Source: Prevotella sp.
Lineage (GTDB): Bacteria; Bacteroidota; Bacteroidia; Bacteroidales; Bacteroidaceae
NCBI GenBank assembly: GCA_017960525.1
Contig: JAGCZA010000060.1
Location: 1 to 56,416 of the forward strand
Length of the DNA stretch: 56,416 bases
Direction of reading: 5' to 3'
Each line of letters opens with the position of its first letter. Positions within the stretch are counted from its first letter, which is position 1. The notes under the pieces were generated by a model. The model worked only from the letters and a program-made list of their open reading frames with translations. It ran no database searches and was not told the DNA's origin. Made by a program: the position numbers and the translations under genes. This document shows, one piece after another, positions 51,968 through 56,416 of this stretch.

Positions 51968-52990
51968 CTATCGCATCAGGAACGTGAATCGGTTCACATT
52001 CTTCAGGGCAATGCCGGCACCCTTTGCCACGCAATGGAGCGGGTCTTCGGCCACCACGAAAGGAATGTTGATTTTGTCGGTGAGACGCTTGTCGAGACCG
52101 CGCAACAGGGCACCGCCACCCGTCAGGTAGATGCCATTCTTCACGATGTCGGCATACAGTTCGGGGGGCGTGTTCTCCAGGGCGGTGAGCACGGCGCTCT
52201 CAATGCGGGCCACGGTCTTGTCCAGACAATGGGCTATCTCCTGATAACACACGGGCACCTCCATAGGCAGGGCGGTGATACGGTTCGGGCCGTGCACGAT
52301 GTAGTCCTCGGGGGCCTCGTCACCCAGGTCGGTGAGGGCGCTACCCACGCTGATCTTGATACGCTCGGCCATACGCTCCGACACCTTCACGTTGTGCTGG
52401 CGCGACATATATTCCTGGATATCGGCGGTCAGGTCGTCGCCGGCCACCTTGATGCTGCTGTTGCTGACGATGCCGCCAAGCGAGATGACTGCAATCTCGG
52501 TGGTACCGCCGCCTATATCGACAATCATATTGCCCTCCGGTGCCTCCACGTCGATGCCGATACCAATGGCAGCAGCCATCGGCTCGAAAATTAGGTAGAC
52601 GTCACGCCCGTCGGCATGCTCGGCAGAGTCGCGCACGGCACGCAACTCCACTTCGGTAGAGCCGCTGGGCACGCCGATGACCATTCGCAGCGACGGCGAG
52701 AAGAAGTGGCGCCCGGTGTGCACCATCTTTATCAGGCCGCGCATCATCTGTTCGCAGGCCGAGAAGTCGGCAATCACACCGTCGCGCAGCGGGCGGATGG
52801 TGCGGATGTTGTCGTGTGTCTTCTCATACATCATCTTGGCCTCGTTGCCTACGGCCATCATTTTGTCGGTACGGCGGTCGAGTGCCACCACCGACGGCTC
52901 ATCAACCACAATCTTGTCGTCGCTGATGATAATTGTATTGGCTGTGCCAAGGTCCATAGCCAACTCTTGGCGGAAACTGAAGAATCCCAT
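51968..52990 (-). CDS. mreB: Rod shape-determining protein MreB
   Basis: This 340-residue bacterial actin directs lateral wall synthesis. Actin-fold motifs: phosphate 1 AMDLGTANTIIISDDKIVVD, connect 1, phosphate 2 NMIVDIGGGTTEIAVISLGG and the adenosine motif GIYLTGGGALLRGLDKRL. Full length. It is downstream of the IMP cyclohydrolase gene, with a 40-base repeat tract between. Confidence 0.97.
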   Translation of the reverse strand: MGFFSFRQELAMDLGTANTIIISDDKIVVDEPSVVALDRRTDKMMAVGNEAKMMYEKTHDNIRTIRPLRDGVIADFSACEQMMRGLIKMVHTGRHFFSPSLRMVIGVPSGSTEVELRAVRDSAEHADGRDVYLIFEPMAAAIGIGIDVEAPEGNMIVDIGGGTTEIAVISLGGIVSNSSIKVAGDDLTADIQEYMSRQHNVKVSERMAERIKISVGSALTDLGDEAPEDYIVHGPNRITALPMEVPVCYQEIAHCLDKTVARIESAVLTALENTPPELYADIVKNGIYLTGGGALLRGLDKRLTDKINIPFVVAEDPLHCVAKGAGIALKNVNRFTFLMR

Positions 52991-52993
52991 AGA

Positions 52994-53040
52994 TATTTAC
53001 GATTTACGTATTTTCGATTTTCGATTTAATTTACGATTTG
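52994..53040. repeat. GATTTAC/GATTTTC heptamers between purH and mreB
   Basis: A 7-base-period tract with one 8-base step fills the junction. Its right end supplies the last codons and the TAA stop of the IMP cyclohydrolase gene. Confidence 0.75.
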
Positions 53041-53633
53041 CTGGCCACAAACCAGTTGTGGATGGCCGTATCATAGTGTGAACTGACGCCGAAGGCTTTC
53101 TCGGCGAACATACGGCGCTGCTCCAGCGTGGTGGCTGCGCCCTGACGGTTCAGGATGTCGAGCAGCACGGCATACTCAGCCTTCGACGGCACGATGACCA
53201 CGTCGTTGAAGTTCTTGGCACCGGCGCGGATGAGCGAGATGCCGCCAATGTCGATTTTCTCAATGATGTCCTGCTCCGAGGCGCCGCTGGCCACGGTCTG
53301 CTCAAAGGGATAGAGGTCCACGATGACGAGGTCTATCTCCGGTATCTCATATTGTGCCATCTGCTGGCGGTCGCCCTCATTGTCGCGGCGGCCCAGGATG
53401 CCTCCGAACACTTTCGGGTGGAGCGTCTTCACGCGACCGCCTAAGATCGACGGATAGGTGGTCACGTCCTCCACCTTCTGGCAGGGGTAGCCCTGCTCTT
53501 CTATAAACTTCTGCGTGCCGCCTGTCGACAGGAAGCGCACACCCTCCTCGTTGAGCTTTTTCAGCAGCTCGTCGAGGCCATCCTTGTGGAAGACGGAAAT
53601 CAGCGCCGTCTTCATCTGCTTTGTTTCTGCCAT
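53031..53633 (-). CDS. purH: Stand-alone IMP cyclohydrolase (PurH N-terminal domain)
   Basis: This 200-residue protein has the MGS-like fold of the IMP cyclohydrolase half of PurH: ALISVFHKDGLDELLKKLNE, RFLSTGGTQKFIEEQG, YPSILGGRVKTLHPKVFGGI, EKIDIGGISLIRAGAKNF. It would close the FAICAR ring to IMP, the last step of purine synthesis. The usual bifunctional enzyme is about 500 residues and continues into AICAR transformylase; here the protein ends exactly at the domain boundary (YDTAIHNWFVASKS), with the stop inside a heptamer tract. Either a genuine one-domain enzyme with transformylase encoded elsewhere, or an old truncation. ATG 53633 or the ATG at 53615 may be used. Confidence 0.9.
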   Translation of the reverse strand: MAETKQMKTALISVFHKDGLDELLKKLNEEGVRFLSTGGTQKFIEEQGYPCQKVEDVTTYPSILGGRVKTLHPKVFGGILGRRDNEGDRQQMAQYEIPEIDLVIVDLYPFEQTVASGASEQDIIEKIDIGGISLIRAGAKNFNDVVIVPSKAEYAVLLDILNRQGAATTLEQRRMFAEKAFGVSSHYDTAIHNWFVASKS

Positions 53634-53686
53634 AACCTATTGAAAATTTCCTGTTATTCCCTACTGCGCTTTGCAGTTTAAGGGTG

Positions 53687-53694
53687 CAAATATA
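53687..53694 (-). promoter_or_regulatory. -7 box of the purH-mre run
   Basis: TATATTTG on the minus strand, 53 bases before the purH start. No other TAnnTTTG box was noticed before mreB. Confidence 0.5.
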
Positions 53695-53861
53695 CAAAAA
53701 ATATTCCGTACCCACCACTTATTTTCGCATTTATTTTTCCGCAACCATAAAAAGTTATCGCAAATCAAGTGCGACTGTTAAGACCCGCACAGAGACAGTC
53801 CCTTTTGAACCCCCAACTGCGAAATTTATGCAAATTGTTTGGTCGTCTCGCTATTTTTCCG

Positions 53862-53869
53862 TAATTTTG
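53862..53869 (+). promoter_or_regulatory. Promoter of the LRR-protein/luxS genes
   Basis: TAATTTTG with a TTG at 53839-53841, 20 bases upstream, 44 bases before the start. Confidence 0.65.
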
Positions 53870-53913
53870 CGGGCAAAATCCAAGAAAACATTAATCACTA
53901 CTAACACAAAAAG

Positions 53914-55728
53914 ATGAAATCAAGACTCAATTTGCGACTATCATCGCTATTGCTCCTCTTCTGGGGCGCAGTCCAGTTTGTTTCCGCCTACGACTTTGAG
54001 AGTGGCGGCGTGTATTACAACATCACTTCAAAGACCGACATGACGGCGGCTGTAACTTTCTTTAACAAGACGGGCAACACCTATAGTGGCGTGGTTTCCA
54101 TACCGGCTTCCGTCGTACATGACGGGAACACCTATACGGTAACGGCCATCGGCGACTACGCCTTCGTAGGATGCACGAGCCTGAAGGGAATCAGCATCAC
54201 CGAAAGAACCACCACCATCGGCAACTATGTCTTCTCCGGGTGCAATGGCTTGACAGAATTCACCGTTCCCACGCAGATTACCTCAATCGGCAATTCGGCC
54301 TTTTCTGGGTGCTATGGCATTAAAAGCATCACAATTGAGGAGAGCGACGAGACGTTGGAGTTGGGCTTCAATAGTTCCTCTACACGTGGTCTCTTCTATG
54401 ACTGCCCACTGCAGTCCGTGTTCATTGGCCGCCTGCTCAGTTACCCTGCAGGTTACAGCAACGCACGTTCCCCATTTGCCAACATCAAGACGCTAAAGAA
54501 GGCACACCTCGGAAATCCAGTGACAAGAATACAGAACTATCTGTTCTACGACTGCACGGAACTTGAGACGATGGAGTACAACAGCAACTGCAAGCCGACG
54601 GCTGTGGGGCAATACGCCTTCTACGGATGCAAGTCGCTGACCTGGGATGCCCTGGCACTCCCAGAGTCGGTCAAAACCATAGAAAACAACGCCTTCCAGA
54701 ACTGCACAGGTTTCACCACCATCGTCATCAAGCCCAATATCACGTCTATTGAGAACAATGCCTTTAACGGCTGCACGTCAATAACGGGTTTTCCCATTGA
54801 GGAGAGCGACGAGACGTTGGAGTTGGGCTTCAATAGTTCCTCTACACGTGGTCTCTTCTATGACTGCCCACTGCAGTCCGTGTTCATTGGCCGCCTGCTC
54901 AGTTACCCTACAGGTTACAGCAACGCACGTTCCCCATTTGCCAACATCAAGACGCTAAAGAAGGCACACCTCGGAAATCCAGTGACAAAAATACAGAACT
55001 ATCTGTTCTACGACTGCACGGAACTTGAGACGATGGAGTACAACAGCAACTGCAAGCCGACGGTTGTGGGAGAATACTCATTCTATGGCTGCAAAGGGCT
55101 CAAGAACATCGTCATACCGGCGAAAGTGACTTCCGTCGGACAATATGCGCTGGCCAACTGCTCGGCAATGGCAGAGCTGACCAGCATGGCTGCGGTTCCT
55201 CCAACGTGCAACAACTACGCCTTCGACGGCATCGACAAGTCGACTTGCAAGCTGATTATCCCAGAGGGCACCAAAGCGGACTATCAGTCGGCTGCGCAAT
55301 GGAAAGAATTCCTCCTTGTCGAGGAGAAAGAGTTTGACGACGAGGCCGGCAAGGAGCAATGCGCCACGCCCACCATTGCCTTCGTTGGCGGCAAGCTGAC
55401 GTTTGCCACAGCCACCGAGGGTGCCGACTGCGTCTGGACGCTCGCGAGCACGGGCGGCAACAGTGGCCGCAACACCGCCATCGAGGTGCCCAGCGTGTTT
55501 GAGCTGACCGTCTATGCCACAAAGGATGGCTGGAAGAACAGCGACCACGCCACCGCCCTGCTGGTCTGGGGCGATGCCGATGTGGAGGGCGACAATGTCA
55601 TCCGCCTCGGTGGCGCAGGTGGCAAAACCTGCGACGTGAACGGTGACGGGAAAGTTGATGTGGCCGACATAGCCACCATCCTCACCGATATGTCAAGACA
55701 AGCAAGAATGCAAAAAGAGGAGGAGTAA
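53914..55728 (+). CDS. BspA-type leucine-rich repeat (LRR_5) secreted protein with dockerin-like tail
   Basis: This 604-residue protein has a signal peptide (LNLRLSSLLLLFWGAVQFVS) and LRR_5 repeats of the form TAIGDYAFVGCTSLKGISIT and ITSIGNSAFSGCYGIKSITI. Two nearly identical blocks of about 92 residues begin IEESDETLELGFNSSSTRGL (residues ~141 and ~295). A beta domain follows (CATPTIAFVGGKLTFATATE) and one dockerin-like calcium repeat (CDVNGDGKVDVADIATILTD) near the end. It is a probable surface adhesin, distinct from the DUF285 protein at 35129. luxS begins six bases after its stop, so the two are probably co-transcribed. Confidence 0.88.
   Translation: MKSRLNLRLSSLLLLFWGAVQFVSAYDFESGGVYYNITSKTDMTAAVTFFNKTGNTYSGVVSIPASVVHDGNTYTVTAIGDYAFVGCTSLKGISITERTTTIGNYVFSGCNGLTEFTVPTQITSIGNSAFSGCYGIKSITIEESDETLELGFNSSSTRGLFYDCPLQSVFIGRLLSYPAGYSNARSPFANIKTLKKAHLGNPVTRIQNYLFYDCTELETMEYNSNCKPTAVGQYAFYGCKSLTWDALALPESVKTIENNAFQNCTGFTTIVIKPNITSIENNAFNGCTSITGFPIEESDETLELGFNSSSTRGLFYDCPLQSVFIGRLLSYPTGYSNARSPFANIKTLKKAHLGNPVTKIQNYLFYDCTELETMEYNSNCKPTVVGEYSFYGCKGLKNIVIPAKVTSVGQYALANCSAMAELTSMAAVPPTCNNYAFDGIDKSTCKLIIPEGTKADYQSAAQWKEFLLVEEKEFDDEAGKEQCATPTIAFVGGKLTFATATEGADCVWTLASTGGNSGRNTAIEVPSVFELTVYATKDGWKNSDHATALLVWGDADVEGDNVIRLGGAGGKTCDVNGDGKVDVADIATILTDMSRQARMQKEEE
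54334..54609 (+). repeat. Internal direct repeat, copy 1
   Basis: About 276 bases repeated 462 bases downstream with only about four to five differences. Confidence 0.9.
54796..55071 (+). repeat. Internal direct repeat, copy 2
   Basis: Second copy of the block at 54334; the offset of 462 bases is 154 codons, so the frame is kept. Confidence 0.9.
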
Positions 55729-55734
55729 AAAGAA

Positions 55735-56229
55735 ATGGAAGTCATACAGAGTTTCACCATCGACCACACCCGCCTGAAGCCGGGCATCTATGTGTCCCGC
55801 GTGGACAAGGGATTCACTACTTTCGACCTGCGCATTACTGAGCCAAACGCAGAGCCAGCCGTAGCTCCAGCCGCCATTCACAGCCTGGAGCACCTGATGG
55901 CCACCTGGTTCCGCAACAGCGAGGCGAAGGAAGACGTGGTGTACGTAGGGCCAATGGGGTGCCTTACGGGTATGTACATCATCATGACGGGCAGCTATAC
56001 CGTTGAGGACATGCGCCGCCTGACCATCGAGTGCCTCCAGTGGATTCTCACCCAGACCGAGGTGCCAGCCACACGTCCGGAGGCATGCGGCAACTATCTG
56101 CTGCACGACCTGCCCATGTGCAAGTGGGAGAGCCGGCGCTATCTGGACCGCCTCCAGCACGATTTCCACAGCGAGTACACCAAGCTCCGCATCACCCTGG
56201 ACGACGGCAAAGTGTTTGCCGACGCCTAA
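55735..56229 (+). CDS. luxS: S-ribosylhomocysteine lyase LuxS
   Basis: This 164-residue enzyme cleaves S-ribosylhomocysteine to homocysteine and DPD, the precursor of autoinducer-2, in the activated methyl cycle. Metal ligands are visible as His49 and His53 in IHSLEH and Cys118 in EACGNYLLHDL; Glu52 and Cys76 (GPMGCLTG) match the catalytic residues. Full length. It is six bases after the stop of the LRR surface protein, an uncommon neighbour. Confidence 0.96.
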   Translation: MEVIQSFTIDHTRLKPGIYVSRVDKGFTTFDLRITEPNAEPAVAPAAIHSLEHLMATWFRNSEAKEDVVYVGPMGCLTGMYIIMTGSYTVEDMRRLTIECLQWILTQTEVPATRPEACGNYLLHDLPMCKWESRRYLDRLQHDFHSEYTKLRITLDDGKVFADA

Positions 56230-56416
56230 CTGAAAAACGCCTTACTGGGCTTGCTTAGAAAGAACCGTCCTTTCTCATCAATTCTCTAGCCTGAATTATT
56301 CATAGATAGGTTTTTCTCCTCACGCTTGGAATGAGACGTTCCCTTACTGGTGGACAAAACATTCCCACACCTGGTGAAAACGCCATAACAAGTCAATTCC
56401 TTCTATCCAAACGACG
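56230..56416. other. Right-edge noncoding stretch
   Basis: No gene, RNA or clear terminator seen. Two related segments (CCTTACTGGTGGACAAAAC and CCACACCTGGTGAAAACG) lie next to each other near 56342-56389. Confidence 0.4.

Overview
The window looks like a chromosomal segment of a Prevotella-like member of the Bacteroidales. Evidence: many genes are preceded by the Bacteroidota -7 box TAnnTTTG rather than a Shine-Dalgarno sequence; there is a SusC/SusD locus; BspA-type leucine-rich repeat surface proteins, BACON domains and dockerin-like tails are present; lpxC and fabZ are fused; and the tyrosine integrase belongs to the Bacteroides mobile-element type. The species is an inference; no rRNA gene is present.

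Layout. (1) 1-300: 5' part of a Crp/Fnr-type regulator, cut by the window edge. (2) 506-5214: AT-rich five-gene operon that begins with a Septu anti-phage pair (PtuA ATPase, PtuB HNH nuclease) and continues, with overlapping or nearly touching genes, into three unrecognised genes, the middle one carrying a PD-(D/E)XK-like nuclease signature. A tyrosine integrase (5509-6720, minus) follows. This is the best candidate for an undescribed system. (3) 7366-9189: two-subunit transketolase. (4) 9378-14293: accessory block with an AAA/DUF4143-type ATPase, a complete IS982-family element flanked by two gene remnants, a GIY-YIG/DUF4357 protein and an AlbA_2/RecG-like regulator broken by a 2-base frameshift. 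(5) 14480-17063: tRNA-His, a 57-residue acidic-tailed peptide gene and a secreted carbohydrate-binding-type protein whose signal-peptide codons contain an out-of-frame run of nine G. (6) 17436-18536: ychF. (7) 18759-29488: SusC/SusD locus with a HExxH lipoprotein, a DUF4302 lipoprotein and a large secreted dockerin-tailed protein. (8) 29745-33497: porin, pheS, lpxC-fabZ. (9) 33507-44820, all minus: fused NfnAB, GH2 glycosidase, lpxD, then BspA/DUF285, outer-membrane and BACON proteins. (10) 45243-46856: pckA. (11) 46918-53633, minus: a stand-alone IMP cyclohydrolase followed by mreB-mreC-mreD-mrdA, a DUF2264 protein and folA. (12) 53914-56229: a leucine-rich repeat surface protein with an internal duplication, and luxS.

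Two unexplained repeat families run through the window. One is a 22-base unit with two interleaved palindromes, in three short arrays (14796-14854, 29610-29692, 44926-45016). The other is a set of degenerate tandem heptamers of differing sequence placed at gene junctions (8203, 9171, 32042, 42534, 45147, 48687, 52994). Two genes are out of frame at simple repeats, which raises the possibility of slipped-strand variation, though sequencing error cannot be excluded from one sequence.
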